Source: Endobugula sp047636495 (GTDB lineage Bacteria > Pseudomonadota > Gammaproteobacteria > Pseudomonadales > Cellvibrionaceae). Taken from it: 64,000 bases of DNA. Made by a program: the position numbers and the translations under genes. The stretch lies in contig JBLILH010000017.1 of assembly GCA_047636495.1 (NCBI GenBank), positions 1 to 64,000 of the forward strand. Reading direction: 5' to 3'. Under the pieces are notes generated by a model that saw only the letters and a program-made list of their open reading frames with translations, was not told the origin of the DNA and made no database searches. This document shows positions 1 through 8,635 of the stretch, piece by piece; positions within the stretch are counted from its first letter, which is position 1; every line of letters begins with the position of its first letter.

Positions 1-267
1 ACCTAAAAACCATTTTTTTAAAGACAGCTTGGTCGAGTTAAAAATAGTGCCTGCGGTAATGGATATTTGGCGATGACAGCCATTACATTGTTGTAGTTTT
101 CGAGTGGTTAAACAGCAAGATTTATTGTAGCCGCAATCCTGACAAATGAAACCGTTTGGCCAGCGCAAATCAAATAAAGCGGTAAAACACTGCTCTTCTG
201 TACCATAAAGATCCATGAAATTGGGTAAACTCAAGCCTTTTTGAAACTTTACTTTATTCTGTGCCAT
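1..267 (-). mobile_element. IS1595-family transposase, N-terminal part (runs off the window)
   Basis: Reading the minus strand from an ATG at 267 gives an open frame to the window edge. It begins MAQNKVKFQKGLSLPNFMDL and continues through YGTEEQCFTALFDLRWP. A zinc ribbon follows, with CQDC and, after a spacer, CNGCH. This arrangement (short start, then a four-Cys zinc ribbon ahead of the DDE domain) is typical of IS1595/ISPna2-type transposases. The catalytic domain lies outside the window, so intactness cannot be judged. The element end probably lies between about 270 and 343, next to the broken toxin gene, but I could not identify its terminal repeat. Confidence 0.8.
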
Positions 268-343
268 CACTAAGCTCCTGATATCGAACACTATAACTGG
301 TTTTATGTACAGTATACCATGGCTTAGTAATAGTGCTAATTAG

Positions 344-444
344 GAAGATTTATATGTGCTGCATGGATTCATTAAAAGTCGCAAAAGACGCCAAAGCCTG
401 ATTTAGAGCTGGGCATAAAACGAAGACATGAGGTACTAACATGA
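344..444 (+). pseudogene. HigB/RelE-type toxin remnant (C-terminal end only, frameshifted)
   Basis: The frame from 344 reads EDLYVLHGFIK, the usual motif near the end of HigB-like (Gp49-type) host-inhibition toxins. One base is missing in the A-run at about 371-374. After compensating for it, the frame continues KSQKTPKPDLELGIKRRHEV and ends in LT and TGA at 442-444. That stop overlaps the ATG of the antitoxin at 441, the normal overlap in toxin-antitoxin operons. The N-terminal two-thirds is absent; an in-frame TAG at 341-343 marks the junction, probably with the IS1595 element on the left. The toxin is dead. Confidence 0.75.
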
Positions 445-722
445 AAAATACACACAAAGGCGACACATTAGATAGTTTCCTAGAAGAAGAGGGCATTCTT
501 GCCGAATGTACTGCTGGAGCCATTAAAAAAGTCCTTTCATGGGAGCTGCAAGATTACATGAAAGAACAGGAGTCAAAAAAATCCGAAATGGCTAAAAAAT
601 TAAATCTCACCAGACAAGTGTTAGACCGTCTTTTAGATAATGAAAACATAAGCATAACCCTGAACACGCTTACTAAGGCTGTGAACGGCATGGGAAAAAA
701 GCTCCAGTTTAATATTGTTTGA
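441..722 (+). CDS. HigA-like XRE-family antitoxin (orphan)
   Basis: This 93-residue protein has a helix-turn-helix in its second half: SEMAKKLNLTRQVLDRLLD, then the ISITLNTLTKAVNGMGK segment typical of HigA-type antitoxins paired with Gp49/HigB toxins. In that family the antitoxin binds the toxin and represses their shared promoter. Its start overlaps the stop of the toxin remnant by ATGA, so the original order was toxin first. It is complete with no internal stop. Because its partner is destroyed, it is an orphan and may persist by neutral drift or as a decoy repressor or antitoxin for related modules elsewhere (inference). Confidence 0.75.
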   Translation: MKNTHKGDTLDSFLEEEGILAECTAGAIKKVLSWELQDYMKEQESKKSEMAKKLNLTRQVLDRLLDNENISITLNTLTKAVNGMGKKLQFNIV

Positions 723-749
723 CCACTATGAAAATACAGAGGTATTTCA

Positions 750-905
750 ATGAGCATTGAAGGTGAAAGTATTATCAAGGGTGCATTTAAAGCGTTAGAA
801 TTTGCTGCCCAAGGAAAAAATGAATTCCACCAATTAAAAAGAGAGCCTTTCAAAACATCAAAGTTCTGCAAGAGTACGAAGCACTATCTGAAGAGTTCGA
901 CGTGA
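750..905 (+). pseudogene. Small frameshifted frame after the antitoxin (unrecognised)
   Basis: An ATG at 750, 27 bases after the antitoxin stop, opens MSIEGESIIKGAFKALEFAA and runs 51 codons to TGA at 903-905. From about 845 a different frame looks more protein-like (QNIKVLQEYEALSEEFD) and runs to a TAG near 940. This suggests one frameshift in a formerly longer gene of about 60 codons. I do not recognise the family. It may be a third member of the toxin-antitoxin unit or a transcription-coupled bystander. The rest of 906-1190 holds nothing I can identify. Confidence 0.3.
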
Positions 906-1191
906 GTTTTGAAGCTCAACGGAACGAAAAGTTGCTATAGCTTGTATATTGGCACTAATTGAGCGCCAAAAGCATACCAGTGTAGTACCAAAATGGTGTT
1001 TTTTTATTGCCCCCTACAAACATTAGCAATTTCCGGTCAAAGCCAGAAACGACCCTTAAATAGAACATTGATTCGGGCTTCTCTTGCTGCATTGAATTTG
1101 TGCGCTCTAACGGCTTAATACTCGATTTAAAGGATAATCATCGGGCAGGTAACATTCTACGCAGTTAAGCGCATGCCCAAGTTGATGCCGC

Positions 1192-2675
1192 TTACTTATT
1201 TTGCAAAAACGCTATCCCTCCGTGCCCACTCATTAATTTGACCATCAAGTCATTCCACGTGGCAAAAATAAAATAGCGAATAAGGGCCAGAAAGGTCTCC
1301 CATAACAAACGGTTAGTCCCCAATGATCGGCGACACAATTGATATGCGGATTCCGTTAACTCAAATATTTGATGATAAAAGAATGCCAGCATGGTGAGCA
1401 GATACATATTGTGACCCAGGTGTTGCTGGCCATGACCAACGTTGTGTTTAAGATGGTAACCCTGATTTTTCAGGGTTAAAACATTCATTTTTAATTTTCC
1501 AGCGGCAGCGTCCACCCTTAGCAAGTCGTACCACATTACCGTGGTTAACCTCTATGCTCGTGACCCAACTATTTTTATAGGTCACCCTACTTTTATCATT
1601 GGTTAACGCATAATGAATGCAGTTGACCTGTGGGGTATCCTTTTGGCCATTGAACGGGACTTGATTGATATAGGTGTAACGATGCCCCCGACCCTTAACA
1701 TCGGTAGAGGTAACCTGAGGCAGGCTATCATAAGCCGCTATTCACTCCATCATGTACTTGTGGTCATCGGGTGTGGCGACTAGCAGATAATTAACCTTCT
1801 CATTCAGTATGCTCTCAATCATTGGCGCCTTAGAGAATAAGCCGTCACCCACTATGATAATCCCTAGGAGCCTGTCGGACTTAGTGGATCGTAGCGAGGC
1901 AGTGAGAAATTGAGGGCATTTTTTCGATCATTTGAGGCGAATAGTGAGCCTATTTAACGAAAATGATCGGAAAAATACAGCAATTTCCCGCTGCCGCAGT
2001 AGATTCCTCCTAAGTCCGACAGGCTCCTAGCCTAGGATGATCGCTTGTTAGTTTTTTAAGGTATCTTTTGGCCGCATTTATTTCACAATCTTGCTTGTTG
2101 GCACCATCAATGTTGACGACTGCTTCCGGCATCGTCAGGATCACCTGTTTCTTTTCAGGGTGCATGAACGCGCCTTGCAGTCCCGCATGATGGTAGGTCA
2201 CTGTGCCATTTTTATGGGTTTTGCTTAAGCACTTGTCACAATGTACCTGCTCTGAGCTGTGATGATAAACACCGTCAATGGCGATTAGATATTGCCAGGT
2301 AATATCTGGAATGATTCTACGTGTTTACCACGAAGCAATCGTTCAAAATAGTCTTTGAATATGGGGCGCAACACCTCGCTGTTGGTATTATCAATAATGT
2401 CTCGCAGTTGGGTGTATTGAGGAATGGTCGTTACTGTAAAGAGTGTCCGTAAATTGCTGTTATTTTCAGCCTCATCCAGGCGTTTTTGAAATGGAGTCAA
2501 CGAGGGATCTTGAAAGAACATTCAGGCGAATCCGCTCATAAAAGCATCGTGCAAGCTGTGAGTACAACGACCTTTCAGTCGGTGATCTTCTACACTCTCA
2601 AGATGCTCTGAAAAACACTGGCGTAATGCTGTAAAGTCTAGGTGCTTTTTTATTTTTAGCGATGATCGAGGCATG
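1192..2675 (-). pseudogene. Decayed IS4-like DDE transposase
   Basis: Minus-strand pieces line up in order as one transposase of about 450 residues. They are MPRSSLKIKKHLDF from 2675, MFFQDPSLTPFQKRL, IDGVYHHSSEQVHCDKC, MPEAVVNIDGANKQDCEINA, IVGDGLFSKAP, and finally KNQGYHLKHNVGHGQQHL near the end. The pieces are separated by an in-frame TGA at 2522-2524, a frameshift with TAA near 2285, the mini-element at 1864-2030, a TGA at about 1743, and a frameshift near 1480. The DDE-type core and the C-terminal basic H-N-GHG motif are recognisable. The family label is from memory of similar IS4-like elements and could be a neighbouring subgroup. It is clearly non-functional. Confidence 0.8.
1864..2030. 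repeat. 167-bp palindromic mini-element (MITE-like) with 20-bp perfect terminal inverted repeats
   Basis: The left end CTAGGAGCCTGTCGGACTTA (1864-1883) is the exact reverse complement of the right end at 2011-2030. Inward of the termini the two halves still match imperfectly (for example GCGAGGCAGTGAGAAATTG against GCGGCAGCGGGAAATTG). The whole element could therefore fold into one long hairpin. It splits the dead transposase between ...SDHPRLG and GIIIVGDG. If the outer CTAG on each side is a 4-bp target duplication, the core is 1868-2026. It has no coding capacity, so it would have to be mobilised in trans. Confidence 0.8.
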
Positions 2676-3005
2676 GCCACCCCAAAAAGAATATCTGGAT
2701 ACTAATATGGCTTTTTTCGGCCTTTTGTAAAGCCAGTGACGAGCTTTTATTAGGGCAAGTTAAGAAGGTTTTCAAAAAAAATGAATAGCGACGACTGAGG
2801 GGCTTTGATCACGCTTAACGGGACAAAAATAGAGGGTAGGTTAACAGGGTAAAGTTTTTCAAAAAATAACTGCCAACCTTTTTTGAATCGTTTGATGCTG
2901 TTGTTATTTGGACATAGCGCGAAAGATATTTTTTAGCTTGGCTGAAGGTATCGAATTATAAGGGGTGTAGCTTGAGCGAGAATTGCTGATATAAATAGTC
3001 GTAGG
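2676..3005. other. Intergenic stretch without a gene
   Basis: This lies between the dead transposase and the tRNA promoter. It has the remaining flank of the old IS element and AT-rich sequence. I see no coding frame with family character and no obvious hairpin terminator. Confidence 0.5.
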
Positions 3006-3034
3006 TTGCGTTTTAAACATACCTTGTGTAGAGT
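3006..3034 (+). promoter_or_regulatory. Candidate sigma-70 promoter of tRNA-Ser
   Basis: TTGCGT at 3006-3011 and TAGAGT at 3029-3034 are separated by 17 bp. The mature tRNA 5' end follows 16 bp after the -10. The match to TTGACA/TATAAT is moderate; position and spacing are the main support. Confidence 0.4.
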
Positions 3035-3049
3035 ACCGGCTCCGAATTT

Positions 3050-3139
<90 letters not shown>

Positions 3140-3147
3140 ATAAAATA

Positions 3148-3170
3148 ACCCGCCTTGTGCGGGTTTTTTT
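3148..3170 (+). terminator. Rho-independent terminator of tRNA-Ser
   Basis: The stem ACCCGC (3148-3153) pairs with GCGGGT (3159-3164) around a 5-nt loop, and a run of seven T follows. It begins 10 bases after the tRNA CCA end. Confidence 0.85.
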
Positions 3171-3497
3171 ATAATGGCGCGTTTAGTGCGGGCTTCTTTG
3201 TGATGATAGAAAACTATTGTCGTACACAAAGATAGTATATTATTAGCCATTAGCCATTACCCTTTTGATCAATAGAAACGCTAATAATGTGGACGAGTGC
3301 TTCTAACGCTTGGGTGTAATACAGGGTTCAAGTCTTAGTGATATGAAGACATTGCGTTTGCGACTATTTAATGTCTCTTTAGTATGACAAGTTGCCAGTC
3401 TGTTGTAGATTATTAATCCCTCTGACACGATGAAATCCTAAACACTTGATGCTACTGTTTTCTCTGCAACACACGACATACCCCTAGGAATTTATTA

Positions 3498-4883
3498 ATG
3501 AGTACAGCTTTTCGTTCACTTGCCTTACACACCTCTTTGTTAGAGAGTGTAGATTCTCTTGGCTATACAGAAATGACAGAGATACAGGCGCAGAGTTTGC
3601 CTGCAATGATGGCGGGCGAGGACGTGATTGCGCAGGCGAAGACAGGTTCGGGTAAAACGGCTGCCTTTGGCCTGGCATTACTGAACAAGCTCAAAGTAAA
3701 GCAGTTTCGTGTGCAATCTTTAGTGTTATGTCCGACTAGAGAGTTAGCAGATCAAGTAGCGAAAGAAATTCGTCGATTAGGTCGTGGTATTCATAATATT
3801 AAAGTACTGACGTTGTGTGGTGGGATGCCATTTGGGCCGCAGATTGGCTCTTTAGAGCACGGTGCACATATTGTTGTGGGCACCCCCGGGCGAATCGAAG
3901 AGCATTTACGTAAGCAGACGTTGCGTTTGGACGACCTGACGACGTTTGTGTTGGATGAAGCCGATCGTATGCTGGATATGGGTTTTCAGCCGTCGTTGGA
4001 CGCTATTGTTGAGTACGTTCCTACTCAGCGACAGACCTTACTGTTTAGTGCTACATTCCCTGAACAAATTCAATCTATATCCCAACGTATTATGCGTGAG
4101 CCCACCATCATAAAAGTGGCCTCAACCCATGATAACGACAGTATCCAACAATACTTTTACCTGCTAGATAACGATATTTCTCGCACCACCGCATTACAGG
4201 TGCTATTGCTGACATATCGACCTAGTTCAGCGGTCGTGTTTTGTAACACTAGGCGTGAGACGCAAGAGGTGGCTGATGAGTTGTCAGGCATGGGGTTTTT
4301 TGCGTTGGCATTACATGGCGATATGGAACAAAGAACGCGTGATCAAACGTTGGTACGTTTTGCCAACAAGAGCGCTTCGATCCTAGTGGCAACAGACGTT
4401 GCCGCGCGAGGGTTAGATATCGATGAGCTAGATGCGGTGTTTAATTATCAGTTGTCGCGCGAAAACGATGTGCATACCCATCGCATTGGTCGAACTGGTC
4501 GGGCGGGTAGCAAGGGTGTTGCCTTTACTTTATATAGCCAAAAAGAAAAGTACAAAATAGTCGCGCTAGAAAAACAGTTGTCTTGCAAGATGGATCCATC
4601 TCCTCTACCGAGTTTAGCGGTGTTGAACGACCCTATCTATAAGCCGCCAATGGCTACGCTGCAAATTGATGGTGGTAAGCGTCAAAAAGTACGTCCGGGT
4701 GATATTTTGGGTGCGCTGACGAGCGATGGGGGTATTGCCGGAACACAAGTCGGTAAAATTCATATTTTTGATAATAGTGCTTATGTGGCGGTTAGCCGAA
4801 GTGAAGTGAAAACCGCACTACAAAAAATTGAACAAGGTAAAATAAAAGGCCGATCGTTTCGGGTACGACATATCCGCGGATAG
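3498..4883 (+). CDS. dbpA: ATP-dependent RNA helicase DbpA
   Basis: DEAD-box helicase of 461 residues. The motifs in order are the Q-motif region (YTEMTEIQAQSLP), Walker A AKTGSGKT, PTRELA, TPGR, DEAD in VLDEADRMLDMGF, SAT in LLFSATFP, ARGLDI and HRIGRTGRAG. The last 70 or so residues (RPGDILGALTSDGGIAG...GKIHIFDNSAYVAV) form the DbpA-type RNA-binding domain. In E. coli this domain recognises hairpin 92 of 23S rRNA, so the enzyme is a large-subunit ribosome assembly helicase. The length matches the family. It stands alone and converges with the NYN gene; a weak 8-bp stem (4904-4911 with 4922-4929) lies between the two stops. Confidence 0.93.
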   Translation: MSTAFRSLALHTSLLESVDSLGYTEMTEIQAQSLPAMMAGEDVIAQAKTGSGKTAAFGLALLNKLKVKQFRVQSLVLCPTRELADQVAKEIRRLGRGIHNIKVLTLCGGMPFGPQIGSLEHGAHIVVGTPGRIEEHLRKQTLRLDDLTTFVLDEADRMLDMGFQPSLDAIVEYVPTQRQTLLFSATFPEQIQSISQRIMREPTIIKVASTHDNDSIQQYFYLLDNDISRTTALQVLLLTYRPSSAVVFCNTRRETQEVADELSGMGFFALALHGDMEQRTRDQTLVRFANKSASILVATDVAARGLDIDELDAVFNYQLSRENDVHTHRIGRTGRAGSKGVAFTLYSQKEKYKIVALEKQLSCKMDPSPLPSLAVLNDPIYKPPMATLQIDGGKRQKVRPGDILGALTSDGGIAGTQVGKIHIFDNSAYVAVSRSEVKTALQKIEQGKIKGRSFRVRHIRG

Positions 4884-4938
4884 AGGGTCGGAGAATAGCG
4901 GGTTAGTGGGTAAAGAATATCATCCACTAAAAACGCCC

Positions 4939-5421
4939 CTATTTGAGTAGCATGGCCGTTGAAATAGGATGAAATTTTGTCGCTGAATCTATCAGGCTTT
5001 TTGCGGTAAGTGCGGGGACACCATATACCTCGGTTGAAAGTTGATAATCCTTATGAACCTTCTCTAGTAATAAATCAAAATCCCCATCACCTGATAGCAG
5101 TACGATAGTATCGACCTCACCTGCTGCGGCTATAGCCATAACATCTATGGTAATACCCACATCCCAATCGCCTTTTGCTGAGCCATCCTGTCGCTGAATA
5201 TACGGTTTGAGTTTTATGCTGAAGCCAATGTTTTTGAGCGCGTTTTGAAACTGTAGCTGTTTGTTGTCGCCTTTGTGGATAGCATAGGCATTGGCGATAA
5301 CAATATCGCCTTGTTTGCTGAGCTGTTGCCAAAATCGCCGATAATTAAACGGTCGTTGATAGGTATCTCGCGTTGTGTAATAAATGTTTTGCACATCAAC
5401 GAATACGGCAATTTTTTTCAT
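4939..5421 (-). CDS. NYN-domain (LabA/DUF88-type) protein, likely ribonuclease
   Basis: A 160-residue single-domain protein of the NYN/PIN-like fold. The conserved acidic residues appear as FVDVQNIYY at the start (first Asp), GDWDVGITIDVMAIA in the middle, and LLSGDGDFDLLLEKV. These would bind a metal in the active site. NYN proteins of this type act on RNA; the substrate of LabA-like members is not generally known. The ATG shares its A with the stop codon of the upstream helicase gene (TAATG), so translation is probably coupled to RhlE. That placement suggests a joint role in RNA processing or decay (inference). Confidence 0.85.
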   Translation of the reverse strand: MKKIAVFVDVQNIYYTTRDTYQRPFNYRRFWQQLSKQGDIVIANAYAIHKGDNKQLQFQNALKNIGFSIKLKPYIQRQDGSAKGDWDVGITIDVMAIAAAGEVDTIVLLSGDGDFDLLLEKVHKDYQLSTEVYGVPALTAKSLIDSATKFHPISTAMLLK

Positions 5422-6839
5422 TATGACTGACGACTGGGCTTTCTAGCGCTAGGTCCATTACCGTCTGAACGGTTGTTTGAAGTTGAATTGCCGTTTGGAT
5501 TGGCCCTAGCGGGACGCTGTTTTCGAGCTGTATTATTGTCGCCTGACGAGCGCCGCCCGTTGGCTGCGCCACCATTATTACCTGAGGAAGTATTTCTTGA
5601 TGAATTATTTCTTGAAGAGGTATTCCCTGAAGCATTATTTCCTGAACGAGGTTTCTTGGGTTTACTCGGTCGTGCGGGCGGACGTAAACGTGACTCAGGT
5701 AAATCATGTGTGGGTTCAAAGCCATCCACTAATTGTCTAGTGAGCAATTTCTGAGTCAATCGTTCAATATCTTGAAGCTGCTGAATTTCATCCGCGCTGA
5801 CTAAAGAAATGGCTTCTCCTGTTGAGCCCGCACGACCAGTACGGCCAATACGATGAACATAATCTTCGGGTACATTAGGTAGGTCGACATTAATCACCTG
5901 CGGTAATTGTTCGATATCTAAGCCGCGTGCCGCAATATCGGTAGCAACGAGTACTTGTACTTTTCCGGCCTTAAAATCAGCCAGCGCTCTGGTACGCGCC
6001 CCTTGGCTTTTATTGCCATGAATAGCCGCCGCCTGAATTTTATTTTTTTCTAAAAAAGTGACTAATTTATTTGCGCCATGTTTGGTACGACTAAAGACTA
6101 ATACTTGCTTGTGTTTGTGCTGCTTGATGAGCTCGACAAGCAAGTAAGGCTTCTGCTTTTTATCAACGGGGTGTATCCATTGTTTAACAGAGGGTGCTGT
6201 ACTATTTTTAGGCGTAACTGATATCTCTACCGGTTTGCTAACAATCGTCTTAGCCAGTTCACGAATATCATCAGAAAATGTTGCCGAAAACATCAAGTTT
6301 TGACGTTTTTCAGGTAGTGCCTTGAGGATTTTACGGATATCGTTAATAAACCCCATGTCTAGCATGCGATCGGCTTCATCTAAAATAAGCACTTCTAATT
6401 CATTAAACTTGACGGCATTTTGTTGATAAAGATCTAATAATCGTCCTGGTGTCGCGATTAAAATATCAATGCCACCCCTTAGCTTCATCATTTGAGGGCT
6501 GATCTTTACGCCACCAAAAACCACGGTTGAGCGAAGTGATAAATGCTTACCGTAGGTCTCCACGCTTTCTGCAACTTGCGCGGCTAACTCGCGAGTGGGG
6601 GTTAGGACTAATGCTCTGACTTGATTAGGCGATGCTTTTTTACCCTTCGATAATAGTTCGAGTAAAGGTAAGGTAAAGCCAGCGGTTTTTCCGGTGCCGG
6701 TTTGTGCTGCGGCCATCACATCATGCCCTTGAAGAACGGCGGGAATGGCTTGTGCCTGAATCGGGGAAGGCGTGGTGTAACCTTTGTCACTAACGGCTTT
6801 TAAGATGGGATCGGATAACCCCAAGGTGGTAAAACTCAT
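5421..6839 (-). CDS. rhlE: ATP-dependent RNA helicase RhlE
   Basis: DEAD-box helicase of 472 residues with the RhlE-type start MSFTTLGLSDPILKAV. Motifs in order are AAQTGTGKT, PTRELAAQV, ATPGR, LDEADRMLDMGF, FSATFS, ARGLDIEQLP and HRIGRTGRAG. Both RecA domains are complete by about residue 375. The last 95 residues are a basic, disordered tail rich in Ser, Asn, Gly and Arg, with repeated blocks such as SGNNASGNTSSRNNSSRNTS. Such tails are common in RhlE and help RNA binding. The ATG is preceded by AAGAGATATT. The stop overlaps the NYN gene start. Confidence 0.92.
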   Translation of the reverse strand: MSFTTLGLSDPILKAVSDKGYTTPSPIQAQAIPAVLQGHDVMAAAQTGTGKTAGFTLPLLELLSKGKKASPNQVRALVLTPTRELAAQVAESVETYGKHLSLRSTVVFGGVKISPQMMKLRGGIDILIATPGRLLDLYQQNAVKFNELEVLILDEADRMLDMGFINDIRKILKALPEKRQNLMFSATFSDDIRELAKTIVSKPVEISVTPKNSTAPSVKQWIHPVDKKQKPYLLVELIKQHKHKQVLVFSRTKHGANKLVTFLEKNKIQAAAIHGNKSQGARTRALADFKAGKVQVLVATDIAARGLDIEQLPQVINVDLPNVPEDYVHRIGRTGRAGSTGEAISLVSADEIQQLQDIERLTQKLLTRQLVDGFEPTHDLPESRLRPPARPSKPKKPRSGNNASGNTSSRNNSSRNTSSGNNGGAANGRRSSGDNNTARKQRPARANPNGNSTSNNRSDGNGPSARKPSRQS

Positions 6840-7209
6840 AATATCTCTTTGCTAAGAAGCGGTTTGTATGTTGCTAAAGGGGGTTGTCTGTTCTTCTACT
6901 AGTTAGTACGCCGCAAATAACTTATTGCTGAGGGTGCAGTAGATGAATAAAAATGTAGGGCGAAAAGAAATAACAATCCCATTGATTGAACAATATTTAG
7001 GGTGGCGCAGCTTACCGTATCTAGTGGTCGAGTGCTACCATTTGTGCCTCTTGTATATCTTTTGCATGAAGGTGTCTATCGATGATGTTTTTCCTATGTG
7101 TTGATTATCTATATGATATGACTAAATAATAAAGCATTATCCAGGTGTTCATTAATCGAGTGCATAGATAGTGCTTTTACTGAAATTTTTGAAGCGGTTT
7201 GTGGTTATT
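6840..7209. other. Divergent intergenic region rhlE / TauE
   Basis: 370 bp between the divergent starts of rhlE and the TauE-type gene. It must hold both promoters. It is AT-rich with no convincing paired -35/-10, no hairpin and no coding frame. Confidence 0.4.
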
Positions 7210-7956
7210 ATGTTTTTAGAACCCCATATATTGGTTGCCCTAGCTTTTATTGCTTTATTCACCGGCTTTGTTAAGGCCGGTTTACCGTCACTGGGAGCCT
7301 TAGTGTCTGTCTCCCTCGTTTTACTGTTTCCGGTTAAAGATGCATTGGGGTTGGCCGTATTGTATTTATTAGCGGGTGATTTGGTTGCCTCATTTATGCA
7401 TTGGCGTAAAGCTAACTTACCTTTACTCATTCAGCTGTTACCTGCTATTTTTTTCGGTATTGGTCTTGGAGCATTAACCTTGACACAAGTGTCTAACGAC
7501 TTGCTGGGGGCGTTGATCGGTGTGTTAATTGTATTGATGGTCGGGATGGAGCCTTTTCGCCCACGGGTGAGTGAATGGTCAATGCGTAATATTTATTTTG
7601 TTCGTTCAGGGTCTGGCGTGCTGGCGGGATTTTCCACTACAGTTGGTAATGCTGCTGGACCTATTTTATCGCTATATTTCCTCTTGTTGAAAATAGACAA
7701 GTATGGTTTCGTTGGCACTGCTGCTCTGTTCTTCTTAATTGTCAATGTGACTAAACTACCGTTATATGGTGCGTTAGGTATGTTTAAAACGTATTACTTG
7801 TGGAGTTACATGGTCACCGTTCCCTTTGTCATCGTCGGCGCATTACTCGGCAGACGTTTTATTGAATGGATACCGCAGCAGTACTTTAATCGGGTAGTGT
7901 TAAGTATTACCGGTTTGTCGGGTATTTGGTTACTTTCATCTTATCTTATGGGGTGA
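7210..7956 (+). CDS. TauE/SafE (TSUP) family membrane transporter
   Basis: A 248-residue integral membrane protein with about eight hydrophobic segments. The family hallmarks are two similar halves, each opening with a Gly-rich stretch: FTGFVKAGLPSLGALV near the start and LAGFSTTVGNAAGPILSL near residue 150. TSUP proteins export or import small anions such as sulfite, sulfonates or organosulfur acids; the substrate here cannot be read from sequence. A GTG at 7171 would add 13 residues (LLLKFLKRFVVI), but the ATG at 7210 (MFLEPHILVALAF) starts where family members start. It is a single gene. Confidence 0.85.
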   Translation: MFLEPHILVALAFIALFTGFVKAGLPSLGALVSVSLVLLFPVKDALGLAVLYLLAGDLVASFMHWRKANLPLLIQLLPAIFFGIGLGALTLTQVSNDLLGALIGVLIVLMVGMEPFRPRVSEWSMRNIYFVRSGSGVLAGFSTTVGNAAGPILSLYFLLLKIDKYGFVGTAALFFLIVNVTKLPLYGALGMFKTYYLWSYMVTVPFVIVGALLGRRFIEWIPQQYFNRVVLSITGLSGIWLLSSYLMG

Positions 7957-8052
7957 TTTATTAGCTGAGACGTATACTCTCAACTATTATGGCGCTTAAT
8001 GGATATAATACTTTTGTTATTATATTATTGTTTTTTTTTGTAAAGGAAAATT

Positions 8053-8628
8053 ATGTTTAGCCAACTTAAAAAATTAGTACTTGTATGCACCTTGCTCAAT
8101 GTGTCTTCTTTAGTGACCGCCGAAAATTTGGCATTAACGATTACCTCGTCGCAGGGGCAAGAAAAGGGTGTAGTCATTATTCAGCTAGATACGGCGGCCG
8201 CACCTAATCATGCTGCGCGAATCAAAGTGCTCACGGAGAAGGGCCTGTATAATGGAGTAGCCTTTCATCGAGTTATTCCAGGGTTTATGGCGCAAACGGG
8301 TGATGTTGAATTCGGTAACAGAAAAAACTTTAACGAAGGCTTAGTGGGTTCTGGCAGTTCAGATGAAGATGACCTTACAGCGGAATTTTCAGATACTTCA
8401 TTTAACACAGGGGTGGTAGGAATGGCGCGCAGTCGTTATATTCACTCAGCTAATAGCCAGTTCTTTATTATGACAAAGTCCCAGGCAGGTTTGGATGGGC
8501 AGTATACGGTAGTGGGTAAGGTAATCGCGGGCATGGGTGTGGTGAATAACATTAAGCAAGGCTCTACTACTGAAAACGGTAAAGTGACCAATCCCGACTA
8601 TATTAAAGAAGCCGCGATTCTTCCATAA
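8053..8628 (+). CDS. Periplasmic cyclophilin-type peptidyl-prolyl isomerase
   Basis: 191 residues with a signal peptide (MFSQLKKLVLVCTLLNVSSL, likely cleaved after VTA near residue 23), then a bacterial cyclophilin domain. Visible catalytic-site residues are FHRVIPGFMAQTGD (the Arg/Phe motif), SANSQFFIMT and GQYTVVGKVIAGM. It isomerises Xaa-Pro bonds to help fold exported proteins, like PpiA. A clear AAGGA lies before the ATG. The ung start follows 7 bases after its stop, so the two are likely co-transcribed, an arrangement without an evident functional tie. Confidence 0.9.
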   Translation: MFSQLKKLVLVCTLLNVSSLVTAENLALTITSSQGQEKGVVIIQLDTAAAPNHAARIKVLTEKGLYNGVAFHRVIPGFMAQTGDVEFGNRKNFNEGLVGSGSSDEDDLTAEFSDTSFNTGVVGMARSRYIHSANSQFFIMTKSQAGLDGQYTVVGKVIAGMGVVNNIKQGSTTENGKVTNPDYIKEAAILP

Positions 8629-8635
8629 CGGGCCG

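Noticed and set aside
5473..5754. 93-codon plus-strand frame opposite the rhlE tail
   Set aside because: Shadow of the Ser/Asn/Arg repeat codons; no ribosome-binding site and no family character.
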